A stretch of 33,754 nucleotides of DNA from Calothrix sp. HK-06. GTDB lineage: Bacteria > Cyanobacteriota > Cyanobacteriia > Cyanobacteriales > Nostocaceae. Made by a program: the position numbers and the translations under genes. Position 1 is the first letter of the stretch. Every line of letters begins with the position of its first letter. Shown here piece after piece: positions 15,292-24,182 of this stretch. The DNA lies in assembly GCF_001904745.1 (NCBI RefSeq), contig NZ_MRCD01000097.1:1-33754 (forward strand). Reading direction: 5' to 3'. The notes below the pieces were generated by a model. It searched no databases. It was not told the origin of the DNA and saw only the letters and a program-made list of their open reading frames with translations.

Positions 15292-16710
15292 ATGTCTAGT
15301 AGTCAATTTAATCCAGCTCATCTAGATTTACGTGAGCCTGTATTTGCCAGAATTAGGAAGGGTTTATGGTGGCTAAGATTAGTAACACTCATCTTAGTGG
15401 ACTATATTCTTTTATTATTTGCTTGGATGTTAGCTGGGAATCATGCTTCTTTAGATTTTCCTGGATATACACAGAGCAATTCTTTACCAATAATAGCTAT
15501 TGCTATTCAAATAGCAGTACTAGCTCTGCAAGGTTCTTATCAATCAGGAAAAAAGCGTTATGACTATTTGAACATTATCAAAACGCTTACTTTCGCACAT
15601 GGATTAATAGTGTTTGTTGGTTTTTTATCTCAACCAATCGTTGATGTTACTCGTCAAACATTAATTTTGTCTTGGTTAATGAGCATATCTTTGGTTTGCG
15701 CTGGAAGAGCGACAGTGAATTTTTCTCTTCAATATCTTCGCAATCAAAAAATCCTAGGTTATAATCGTGTTTTTATTATTTGCGAACATGAGAATTATGA
15801 ACAATGCGTTGCCACTATTAAGAAAGAGAGTCGTTACATTATAAGTGGTACGGCAAGTCCTAAAGCATTAGATAGATATTATCGTCAAGAAACCTTGAAT
15901 AAGCTGAATGAATTAGATGTAACAGAAGTATTTGTATCTTGGGATGCAATCAAAAATAGAATGTTCTTGCGCTGGCTATTTCAATCATCCGGGATAACAT
16001 TACATATTTTACCAATAGAGTTAAAACCAATCTACAGAGACATAGAGTTCGAGAAGATAGGAGGAATGCCCTGCCTGAGTTTTGATTGTCCGGTAATTAC
16101 AGGAAAAGATTTTTGGATAAAGCGAATTATTGATTTTAGTGCTGCTGCTATATTTGTCGCTTTAACCTTCCCTATTTACATAGCGATTGCGATCGCAATC
16201 AAACTCGATTCTCCTGGTCCAGTATTTTTTAAGCAAACCCGTTTAGGTTTACGTGGCAAAGCATTTAAGGTCTGGAAGTTCCGTACCATGAGGACTGATG
16301 CAGAAAAATTCCAAAAAGAATTGGAAGCTTTAAATGAAACAAAAGATGGTGTTATTTTTAAAATCAAAGATGACCCTCGCATTACGCGCATTGGCAAATT
16401 TCTTCGTCGTTACAGCTTAGATGAATTACCACAACTGTTTAACGTTCTGTTTGGAGAAATGAGCTTAGTCGGTCCCCGCCCTTTGCCCATGAGAGATGTA
16501 GATAAGTTCTCCGAACACCATTTTATTCGACAAGAAGTTTTACCTGGTGTTACAGGTCTTTGGCAAGTTTCCGGTCGCTCTAATATTTTGGATTTTGAAC
16601 AAGTAATCAAGCTTGACCTTAGCTATATCGAAAACTGGTCGCTTTATTTAGATTTTGAAATCTTACTTAAAACAGTTCAGGTAGTTTTGAAAAAAGAAGG
16701 TGCTTACTAG
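15292..16710 (+). CDS. Undecaprenyl-phosphate sugar-1-phosphate transferase (WbaP/EpsE-type)
   Basis: 472 aa inner-membrane enzyme that starts the EPS repeat unit by moving a sugar-1-phosphate from a nucleotide sugar to the polyprenyl-phosphate carrier. The N-terminal part has about four hydrophobic helices and a soluble Rossmann-like insert. A further helix precedes the catalytic PF02397 domain (about 270-472). Visible motifs are KRIIDFSAAAIF, SPGPVFFKQTRLGLRGKAFK, VWKFRTMRTDAE, DDPRITRIGKFLRRYSLDEL, PQLFNVLFGEMSLVGPRP and PGVTGLWQVSGRS. The Asp-Glu and Pro-Arg-Pro active-site features are intact. It is the first plus-strand EPS gene, preceded by cassette copy 1. The specific sugar cannot be read from sequence. 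Confidence 0.93.
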   Translation: MSSSQFNPAHLDLREPVFARIRKGLWWLRLVTLILVDYILLLFAWMLAGNHASLDFPGYTQSNSLPIIAIAIQIAVLALQGSYQSGKKRYDYLNIIKTLTFAHGLIVFVGFLSQPIVDVTRQTLILSWLMSISLVCAGRATVNFSLQYLRNQKILGYNRVFIICEHENYEQCVATIKKESRYIISGTASPKALDRYYRQETLNKLNELDVTEVFVSWDAIKNRMFLRWLFQSSGITLHILPIELKPIYRDIEFEKIGGMPCLSFDCPVITGKDFWIKRIIDFSAAAIFVALTFPIYIAIAIAIKLDSPGPVFFKQTRLGLRGKAFKVWKFRTMRTDAEKFQKELEALNETKDGVIFKIKDDPRITRIGKFLRRYSLDELPQLFNVLFGEMSLVGPRPLPMRDVDKFSEHHFIRQEVLPGVTGLWQVSGRSNILDFEQVIKLDLSYIENWSLYLDFEILLKTVQVVLKKEGAY

Positions 16711-16845
16711 AAGGGTTATATGGAGGGATATAGACAAAGCAAAACCAGAAGTGCAGATGAGGTAATACTTCTCGGTTAAGCTAAAAAACGCGGCTTGCTT
16801 TTCAAACAAGTCTTGAGAATCAATTACCTAAATGCTAGTAAGATT

Positions 16846-17205
16846 ATGACTTCCACACAACCAGAATATCAAACTCAACAAAAATACCAACTGATTGTGC
16901 TTCAGCCTCAAGGATACTTAGACTTGCAGCATGGTAAGTCCTTAAAGGAACAACTGATTGGCTTGGCGCCCCAGCCCCACCAGCTTTGGGTAATCGATCT
17001 AGCTGAAGTGAATTTTATTGATAGTTCAGGCTTAGTTGCCTTAGTAGCAGCGCAAAAGGCTGCGCGTTCTAGTGGTTGTCGCTTGGTAATTTGTAACCTA
17101 CAAGCACCTGTGCGAATAGTCTTTGAACTGACTCGGTTGGATTCAGTGTTTGAAATTTTTGATACTTACGATGCTGTCCTAACCACGGTTAATCCTTGTT
17201 TTTAA
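16846..17205 (+). CDS. STAS-domain protein (anti-sigma factor antagonist-like)
   Basis: 119 aa from the ATG at 16846; a TTG at 16795 would give 136 aa, but the added residues look non-coding. The single STAS domain shows VLQPQGYLDL, LWVIDLAEVNFIDSSGLVAL and VICNLQAPVRIVFELTRL. The phosphorylatable Ser in the DSSG motif is present, as in SpoIIAA/RsbV. Such proteins bind an anti-sigma factor kinase and are switched off by Ser phosphorylation. No kinase or PP2C phosphatase is nearby, so partners would be elsewhere. The location between the first transferase and the NRPS-like gene suggests partner-switching control of EPS synthesis (inference). Confidence 0.85.
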   Translation: MTSTQPEYQTQQKYQLIVLQPQGYLDLQHGKSLKEQLIGLAPQPHQLWVIDLAEVNFIDSSGLVALVAAQKAARSSGCRLVICNLQAPVRIVFELTRLDSVFEIFDTYDAVLTTVNPCF

Positions 17206-17232
17206 GTTAGCCCTCTGCAACCTGTCGATAGG

Positions 17233-17343
17233 TGGATAGTCATTTGGACAGTTTTATTTTACCATCAGGATACTATACGTGTATGGCTCTAAATAGCCAT
17301 CAGATAGTATTTATAATTACTGCCTGAAAGATACTGTACTCAC
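17233..17343 (+). promoter_or_regulatory. Upstream regulatory cassette, copy 2
   Basis: It matches cassette copy 1 from TGGATAGTCA (17233-17242) to the ATACT region near 17331, including the identical 19-mer TAGCCATCAGATAGTATTT at 17294-17312. It ends about 73 bp before the NRPS-like start. The region between the STAS stop and the NRPS start therefore probably holds a separate promoter under the same control as the first EPS gene. Confidence 0.6.
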
Positions 17344-17415
17344 ATCGACACACAATAAATACTAATCTAAAACACAACAGTTATTTAGTTTTAATTTTTG
17401 AATTTAAAGGTGTTT

Positions 17416-20145
17416 ATGGTCATTTATACAGATTCTACATATATTACTAATACTAAATCAGGCAAAAATCTTAATATTCATCAGTGGTTTGAAGCTCAAG
17501 TAAAAGAAAAACCAGACGCTGTTGCAGTAATTTTTGAAGATAAACAGTTGACATATAGAGAGCTAAATCACCGTGCTAATCAACTAGCACACTATCTGCA
17601 ATCGCTAGGGGTTAAACCAGAGAGCCTGGTTGGTATATGCATGGAGCGATCGCTAGAGATTGTAGTGGGATTGTTAGCTATTCTCAAGGCTGGTGGCGCC
17701 TATGTTCCTCTAGACCCCGCCTATCCGAAGGAGCGCATTGCTTTTATCGCCGAAGAAACCCAAGTAGCAATACTCCTAACTCAAAAACATCTGGTTAACG
17801 AACTTCCTCAGTTAAACTCACGGCTGGTTTGTATTGATACAGAGTGGCAGACTATTGCTAGAGAAAGTGAAAAAAATCCAGTTAGTGAGGTAACACCAGA
17901 AACTCTTGCCTATGTAATTTATACTTCTGGTTCTACTGGTAAGCCAAAAGGGGTGGAAATTCCTCACGGAAATATTAGTCACTATGTTCAGGCTATGAGC
18001 AAGGCATTGCAAATAGATAGCAAAGATATTTATCTGCACACAGCATCCTTCTCATTTTCCTCATCAGTCAGGCAGCTAATGATAGCGCTTTCTCAAGGAG
18101 CTACTGTTGTCATCGCAACTGCTGAACGGATCGGCAAACCATTGGCACTGTTTGAACTTATTAAACAGCATCATATTACCATCATCGACCTTGTGCCATC
18201 TTACTGGCGAAGCTGTACCGAGGTGCTAGCAAATCTGGAAACCGACCAAAGAAACAATCTTTTAGATAATCAACTCCGGTTAATTTTAGCTGCTAGTGAA
18301 CCATTGTTGTCTGATATCCCCAAAAACTGGCGGCTTGGGTTTAAGCAGGATGTACGCTTTATTAATATGTATGGTCAAACTGAGACCACTGGCATTATTG
18401 CTGTCTATCCGATTCCAGACAAATATAAGGACGAAGTAACAATTGTCCCAATCGGCAAAGCGATTGCTAACACCCAGATTTATATATTAGATGACGATCT
18501 GCGCCCCGTAGCTGTTGGTGAGATTGGGGAAATGTACGTAAGTGGTACTAGCCTTACCCGTGGCTATCTTAAGCGTCCAGATTTGACAGAGAAAATATTT
18601 ATTCCCAATCCTTTTAGCGATCGCCCAGGCGCCCACCTCTACAAAACAGGAGATTTAGCTCGTTATCTGCCTGATGGCAATATAGCATATGTGGGTCGCG
18701 TTGATTATCAAGTAAAGATTAGAGGCAAGCGTGTTGAACTAGGTGAAATTGAATCAATTATTAGCCTTTATCCTGGTATTAAACAAACTGTGGTCATGGG
18801 TAAAGAAGATGTATCAGGTAATACGCGCCTGATTGCTTATATCGTTCCTAAAGCAACCTCAAATGAGATTAACCAAAAAATTTCTACTAGAGAACTACGA
18901 AACTACCTCACAGAGAAGTTGCCTGAATACATGATACCTTCTACCTTTATGACGCTCGCAGCTTTTCCCCTCACGGCAACGGGGAAAATAGACCGCCGTG
19001 CCTTACCAGCACCAGAGCAGGTTAGGCAAGAGAGAGAAGAAACGTATGTGGCGCCTCGAGATGAGTTGGAACTTCAGCTAACGAAAATTTGGGAAAAAGT
19101 TTTAGGTGTTCAACCTATCGGTATAAGAGACAACTTCTTTGAATTAGGAGGTAACTCCCTTATAAGTATACACATGTTAACGGAAATTAAAAAAGTTTTT
19201 AGCAAGTTGTTATCTCCATCTATCTTTGTAGATACACAAACAATTGAGCATTTAGCTAACCTTCTACGTCAGCATGATCATGCTACGCCTTCGCGTTCGC
19301 TAATCCGGCTTCAACAAGGTAACCCTAAAAAGCTTCCTCTTTTCTGCATTCATGCTATTTCGGGCAACGTTCTATTTTATCAAAATTTAATATACTATCT
19401 AGAGCCGGATCAGCCTTGCTACGGGTTACAAGCTTTAGGATTTGATGGAAGACAGGCTCCTTTGACTTCGATTAAAAAAATGGCATCTCGCTATATAGAA
19501 GAAATACAAGCGATTCAACCCGAAGGCCCCTATTTTTTATGTGGTCACTCTTTTGGAGGTATTGTAGCTTTTGAAATTGCCCAACAATTGAATATTAAAG
19601 GTCATAAAATTGCACTCTTAGCTCTATTAGACGCTGTTAACCCGCATGTTTTTAAAGCGCCTCCAATTTTATTAAATTTTCATAACTATCATACATTTAT
19701 AACCTGGTTTAATTTTCACATAAATAATTTTTTTAATTTAGGCATTAAAAAACAGCTAATCTACCTGCGAGAAAGGTTTAAATGGCACTTAAGAGTTGGC
19801 AAGCTAAGTATTTTTTATAGACTTTACCTCCGCTTTTGGCAGCAAAATTTTCCATTATTGAACCTTTTAAATATTGAAAGAGCTAATAATAAAGCAATGA
19901 AAAACTATGTTCCTCAAATCTTTCCTGGTCAATTAAGTCTCTTTACCTCTAGTCAGGTTTACCTAGGGTTTAACCATGATGATAAATTAGGTTGGAGTGA
20001 ATTAATCACTAATAGAATTGACCTTTATAACATTTCTGGTTCACATACAGAAATGATGCAAGAGCCAAACGTTCAATCACTAGCTGAGAAGTTTCAATAT
20101 TGCTTGGAACGGTCACAAAAAGATGCTACTTTATTGAAGGATTGA
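17416..20145 (+). CDS. Single-module NRPS-like synthetase (A-PCP-TE)
   Basis: 909 aa from ATG 17416, with AAAGGTG 5 nt upstream; the TTG at 17398 is less likely. Adenylation domain (about 20-510): YTSGSTGKPKG (A3), NMYGQTETTG (A5), YKTGDLARY (A7), GRVDYQVKIRGKRVELGEIE (A8), TATGKIDR (A10 Lys). The A4 region reads ASFSFSSSVRQL, so GrsA D235 aligns with Ser, 236 with Ser and 239 with Arg. The substrate is thus unlikely to be a normal alpha-amino acid. The carrier protein has LGGNSL with Ppant Ser581. The thioesterase (about 630-909) has GHSFGG (nucleophile S712), LLDAVN (Asp) and SGSHTEM (His). There is no condensation domain. A-PCP-TE enzymes include the aryl-keto-acid dimerising synthetases of fungi and Ralstonia. 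Here it sits in an EPS operon, 7 nt before the flippase gene, so it might make or attach a glycan substituent (inference). Confidence 0.9.
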   Translation: MVIYTDSTYITNTKSGKNLNIHQWFEAQVKEKPDAVAVIFEDKQLTYRELNHRANQLAHYLQSLGVKPESLVGICMERSLEIVVGLLAILKAGGAYVPLDPAYPKERIAFIAEETQVAILLTQKHLVNELPQLNSRLVCIDTEWQTIARESEKNPVSEVTPETLAYVIYTSGSTGKPKGVEIPHGNISHYVQAMSKALQIDSKDIYLHTASFSFSSSVRQLMIALSQGATVVIATAERIGKPLALFELIKQHHITIIDLVPSYWRSCTEVLANLETDQRNNLLDNQLRLILAASEPLLSDIPKNWRLGFKQDVRFINMYGQTETTGIIAVYPIPDKYKDEVTIVPIGKAIANTQIYILDDDLRPVAVGEIGEMYVSGTSLTRGYLKRPDLTEKIFIPNPFSDRPGAHLYKTGDLARYLPDGNIAYVGRVDYQVKIRGKRVELGEIESIISLYPGIKQTVVMGKEDVSGNTRLIAYIVPKATSNEINQKISTRELRNYLTEKLPEYMIPSTFMTLAAFPLTATGKIDRRALPAPEQVRQEREETYVAPRDELELQLTKIWEKVLGVQPIGIRDNFFELGGNSLISIHMLTEIKKVFSKLLSPSIFVDTQTIEHLANLLRQHDHATPSRSLIRLQQGNPKKLPLFCIHAISGNVLFYQNLIYYLEPDQPCYGLQALGFDGRQAPLTSIKKMASRYIEEIQAIQPEGPYFLCGHSFGGIVAFEIAQQLNIKGHKIALLALLDAVNPHVFKAPPILLNFHNYHTFITWFNFHINNFFNLGIKKQLIYLRERFKWHLRVGKLSIFYRLYLRFWQQNFPLLNLLNIERANNKAMKNYVPQIFPGQLSLFTSSQVYLGFNHDDKLGWSELITNRIDLYNISGSHTEMMQEPNVQSLAEKFQYCLERSQKDATLLKD

Positions 20146-20152
20146 GTTAATT

Positions 20153-21592
20153 ATGATATCGGGACGCAGAAAAATTATAAGCAACTCTATTTCAATACTA
20201 AGTAATAGATTAGTACAAAGTATTACAACTTTTGTTTTAGTAGCATCTATTGCTCGTTTTCTGGGTCCCTATAATTTGGGACAATATACTCTTGCATTCA
20301 GCTACTATTTTCTTTTTATGACCCTAGTATCACAAGGGTTTAAAACACTATTTACAAGAGAACTATCATGTAATCCACACCAAACATCAGTATATTTAGT
20401 AAGTGGCTCTCTATTGCAGCTAATTTCTAGCATCATCGGTTATGCGGCAATGGCGTTGGTAGTGTTTATATTACCCTATAATGCCGATACATCGGTAGTT
20501 TGCTATGTCTTAGGATTAATGATTATTCCATTTTCCATTTCTAATATTACTGAAGCAATTTTTCAAGCTCAAGAAAAAATGCATCTAATTGCTATCAGCA
20601 CAGTGCCAATCTATATTTTGCGTACAATCATCATGATTTGGGCAATGAAGCTCAAATATGGCATAAATTTTTTATGTTATGTTTTGGTAATTTCTGAAGC
20701 ATTAATCCTGTTTATTGAATGGATTTTAATATTACAGTTTGTCAAACCTAAATGGCAGATTGACTGGAATTTTATTCGGAAAACTTTGAAGTCTTCTCTA
20801 ACATTTTTGGCGATTGAGGGTATCGCTGTTCTAAAAAGCAGAATGTTAGTGATAATTTTATCTTTATTATCGGGTGAAGTTATTGTTGGCTTGTATGGTT
20901 CAGTAGTTCAATTGATACAACCTTTTGAAATTATTGCCTATAGCCTTGTAATGGCTACATTTCCTAGTATGTCCAAGGCAGTCACATTAGGGAAAGAAAA
21001 GCAGCGTTATATAGCTGAGAGTGTTGTTGAGATATTACAGGGTGTCGCATTACCGTTAATTATCGGGCTGTTCTTTATTGGAGGTGATATACTAACTTTA
21101 ATCTATGGTAGCCCTAAATTTGCTCAGGCTGCTGTACCACTTAACGTGGTTGCCTTGGGATTAGTAGTAGCTTCATTTACACGTCCTTTAGGATATTTGC
21201 TAGTAGCTAATGGCTTTGAGCGTGTTAATCTGATTGAAGTGACTAGCACTAGCGTTTTAACAGGCTTTATTGGTGTACCACTAATCTCGAAATATGACTT
21301 GATGGGGGCTGCACTAACTGTACTTATAGTTCAAATTGCAACCTCTAGTCAATATATATATGCAGTTTATAATCATCTATTTTCTTTACATATATGGCGG
21401 ATTCTAGCTCGTCCAATAATAATTAGTATTTTTATGCTGGTTGTATTTTTAATCTTAAAAATATTTAATCTAAATATTCTTGTTGAGATGAGTGTTGCCA
21501 CTCTCGCTTACACTTTATTCGCAGGTATCATGGCTACTTATGCTATTGGTGGTTTTAAAGTTATTTTGGCAAAAATATTGCCTGATAAATAA
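20153..21592 (+). CDS. Wzx-type lipid-linked oligosaccharide flippase
   Basis: 479 aa polytopic membrane protein with about 12-14 hydrophobic helices. The N-terminus (SNSISILSNRLVQSITTFVL, then ARFLGPYNLGQYTLAFSYYF) is typical of the MATE/MOP polysaccharide transporter family (PF01943/PF13440). It would turn the polyprenyl-linked repeat unit across the inner membrane for Wzy polymerisation. It begins 7 nt after the NRPS-like stop and is probably cotranscribed with it. Confidence 0.88.
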   Translation: MISGRRKIISNSISILSNRLVQSITTFVLVASIARFLGPYNLGQYTLAFSYYFLFMTLVSQGFKTLFTRELSCNPHQTSVYLVSGSLLQLISSIIGYAAMALVVFILPYNADTSVVCYVLGLMIIPFSISNITEAIFQAQEKMHLIAISTVPIYILRTIIMIWAMKLKYGINFLCYVLVISEALILFIEWILILQFVKPKWQIDWNFIRKTLKSSLTFLAIEGIAVLKSRMLVIILSLLSGEVIVGLYGSVVQLIQPFEIIAYSLVMATFPSMSKAVTLGKEKQRYIAESVVEILQGVALPLIIGLFFIGGDILTLIYGSPKFAQAAVPLNVVALGLVVASFTRPLGYLLVANGFERVNLIEVTSTSVLTGFIGVPLISKYDLMGAALTVLIVQIATSSQYIYAVYNHLFSLHIWRILARPIIISIFMLVVFLILKIFNLNILVEMSVATLAYTLFAGIMATYAIGGFKVILAKILPDK

Positions 21593-21675
21593 GCAATATT
21601 GTTGAGATAAAAGCGTAACAGCAAAGACTATCGAATTACAATCTTAGTCCTTATTTTTTTATATTGGTGAAAAAA

Positions 21676-22770
21676 ATGACAGATATAGCCTTCTTTTTAA
21701 TGGATGTTGGTGGTGGTGGTGCGGAAAAAGCAATGCTCACTCTAGCAGGTGGATTTGCAGAACAAGGGCTAAAAGTAGATGTTGTGTTAGTTAAAACCGA
21801 AGGAGAATACTTATCATTCATATCTCCAAAGGTACGACTGGTAAAACTGGAAGGGCAGCGGTTAATAACAAGCCTTCCTTTACTGGTAAATTATTTAAAA
21901 CGAGAGCAACCGAAAGTATTAATCTCTACCTTAGACGACCCGAATGCTATAGCACTTTGGGCTAAACAGTTTGCTCGTGTCTCTACGCGCGTAGTAGTCA
22001 CTGTACAAAATCATCTTTCCCGTAGCTGTCAAATGTCAGATCAGCTGAAACGACGACTAACACCTCTATTTGCTCGTTTGTTTTACCCTTGGGCAGATGA
22101 AATTGTGGCCGCGTCTCAAGGAGTTGCCAAGGATGTGGCATGTATTACTGGTTTACCCCCAGAACAAATTGAAGTCATCTACAATCCAATTTTTACCTCA
22201 GATTTACTAGAAAAATTTCAACAGCCTGTTAATCACCCCTGGTTTTTAGACAAGCATCTGCCAGTAATTTTGGGTGTAGGACGATTGGTAAAACAGAAGG
22301 ATTTTCCTACTCTTATTCGTGCCTTCGCTCTAGTGCAACAGCAGTATAGCTCTCGACTCATGATTTTGGGACAGGGAGAAGAATTACCTCATTTACAAAG
22401 GCTTGTAAAGGAACTTAATTTGGAAGAATCTGTAATTTTTCCTGGGTTTATTGCTAATCCCTATGCTTACATGGCGCAAGCCAAAGTGTTTGTACTTTCT
22501 TCAGCTTTTGAGGGTTTTGGCAACGTGCTTGTAGAAGCAATGTTAGCAGGGACTCCAGTGGTTTCTACTGATTGTGAAAGTGGTCCTGCAGAAATTTTAG
22601 AAAACGGAAAGTACGGTAAGTTAGTGGCTGTAGGAGATGTTCCAGGTTTAGCAGAAGCAATTATTAGCACATTAAACAACCCTGTTAACCCTGAATTACT
22701 AAGACAAAAGGGACGTGAATTTTCTTTAGAAACAATTTCATCAGAGTATCGAAAAGTATTTAATTTATAA
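21676..22770 (+). CDS. GT4-family glycosyltransferase
   Basis: 364 aa from ATG 21676; in-frame TTG 21664 and GTG 21667 lie just upstream and no clear Shine-Dalgarno decides between them. GT-B fold: the N-terminal domain has a Gly-rich loop (DVGGGGAEKAML), and the C-terminal donor domain (from about 190) has VGRLVKQKDFPTLIRAF, SSAFEGFGNVLVEAML and TDCESGPAEIL. These are the EX7E-type and 'GxGxExxxL' signatures of retaining GT4 enzymes. It adds a sugar to the growing lipid-linked unit in the cytoplasm. The donor is unknown. Confidence 0.9.
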   Translation: MTDIAFFLMDVGGGGAEKAMLTLAGGFAEQGLKVDVVLVKTEGEYLSFISPKVRLVKLEGQRLITSLPLLVNYLKREQPKVLISTLDDPNAIALWAKQFARVSTRVVVTVQNHLSRSCQMSDQLKRRLTPLFARLFYPWADEIVAASQGVAKDVACITGLPPEQIEVIYNPIFTSDLLEKFQQPVNHPWFLDKHLPVILGVGRLVKQKDFPTLIRAFALVQQQYSSRLMILGQGEELPHLQRLVKELNLEESVIFPGFIANPYAYMAQAKVFVLSSAFEGFGNVLVEAMLAGTPVVSTDCESGPAEILENGKYGKLVAVGDVPGLAEAIISTLNNPVNPELLRQKGREFSLETISSEYRKVFNL

Positions 22771-22797
22771 GTTTTTACAGGGTGATTATAAGACTTA

Positions 22798-24078
22798 ATG
22801 AATACCATGAAAAACATTTTAAAATTATTAGAATATGGATTTACAGTTTTATCTTTGATGCTTTATACAGGAGGACCTCTAACTGTAATTGTTTCTGGAG
22901 GAGTTAATGAAGGAGAGGCTGAATTTTATCAAGGAAGCGATAATACTGTAATTAAGTTAGTTTTTTTACTTATCTATTTCATTACATTTTTGCTACTGGT
23001 TGCTCGATGGAAAAAAGTTATTTATACCCTAAGTAAAGATAAGTATATATTAGTAATGGTATGTATTGCTGTAATTTCAATTTTGTGGTCTTATGCACCA
23101 GAAGCAACAATAACTCGTTCCCTAGGTATATGTGGAACAACTTCTTTTGGTCTTTACTTAGCTACCCGTTATTCTTTGAAAGAACAGATAAGTTTATTAG
23201 GCTGGACGTTTGCAACAGTAATATTATTAAGTTTGCTCTTTGCTGTGGCATTACCCAAATATGGAATTATGGGAGGCATTCATACAGGAGCGTTGCGAGG
23301 AATATACAACCATAAAAACGTTTTAGGCAAAATGATGGTTATCAGTACAACAATATTTATACTGCAGGCTCTTAATAATACTAAAAATCGCTTACTAATA
23401 TATTTGGGCTTAAGCTTCTCGGTTATGCTTCTATTGCTCTCAAGGTCTTCTTCAGCAATGGTAAACTTGCCGATTATTATTGGTCTAATTATAATATTTC
23501 ACACTTGGCGATGGCGCTATGAGGTGATGATTCCTGCCTTAATCGCCATATTAACCCTAATTGGCAGCTTTTATCTTTGGTTTAATGAGAACTCAGATGT
23601 TCTATTTGGTGCTGTTGGTAAAGATGCAACTCTCACTGGTCGCACAGAGATATGGGCTGTAGTATGGAATATGATTTGGAAAAGACCTTGGCTAGGTTAT
23701 GGTTACGGTGCATTTTGGTTCGGAGGCGATTTATCTTATGAGGCTTGGTATGCTGCTGGTTGGCGAGCTCCTAACTCACACAATGGGATGTTAGATCTTT
23801 GGGTGAATGTCGGATTATTAGGAGTATTTATATTTGTATTTAGTTTTTTAAAAACTTTAGTCAATGCCTTTATTTGTTTACGATATAGAAATAAATCTCA
23901 GTGGTTCTGGCCATTAATATTTATTGTATATCTCATTTTATCTAACTTAACTGAGAGTGCATTAATGTTGCAAAATGATATTTTTTGGGTACTTTATGTA
24001 GCTGTAGCTTACTCAGTTTTAATACCGACTGAAGAGTCAATAAATACTGACAAAGTGATACATTTTTCAAAAGGTTGA
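22798..24078 (+). CDS. O-antigen ligase/Wzy-like polysaccharide polymerase
   Basis: 426 aa with about 10-12 membrane helices and a large periplasmic loop. The motif region DATLTGRTEIWAVVWNMIWK and RPWLGYGYGAFW, followed by NSHNGMLDLWVNVGLLGV, is the PF04932 (Wzy_C/O-antigen ligase) signature; NHKNVLGKMM is also typical. In a Wzx/Wzy locus it most likely polymerises repeat units on the periplasmic face. Its position between two GT4 genes fits. Confidence 0.88.
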   Translation: MNTMKNILKLLEYGFTVLSLMLYTGGPLTVIVSGGVNEGEAEFYQGSDNTVIKLVFLLIYFITFLLLVARWKKVIYTLSKDKYILVMVCIAVISILWSYAPEATITRSLGICGTTSFGLYLATRYSLKEQISLLGWTFATVILLSLLFAVALPKYGIMGGIHTGALRGIYNHKNVLGKMMVISTTIFILQALNNTKNRLLIYLGLSFSVMLLLLSRSSSAMVNLPIIIGLIIIFHTWRWRYEVMIPALIAILTLIGSFYLWFNENSDVLFGAVGKDATLTGRTEIWAVVWNMIWKRPWLGYGYGAFWFGGDLSYEAWYAAGWRAPNSHNGMLDLWVNVGLLGVFIFVFSFLKTLVNAFICLRYRNKSQWFWPLIFIVYLILSNLTESALMLQNDIFWVLYVAVAYSVLIPTEESINTDKVIHFSKG

Positions 24079-24182
24079 AGCTAGATAATGAAAGTCAGAC
24101 GCGATAATGGTGGCTGTAACTTGCTAGTCTCAATAATTCACATTCAGTAAATAGAAATAAACATACAAATAAGCAAGTCATT

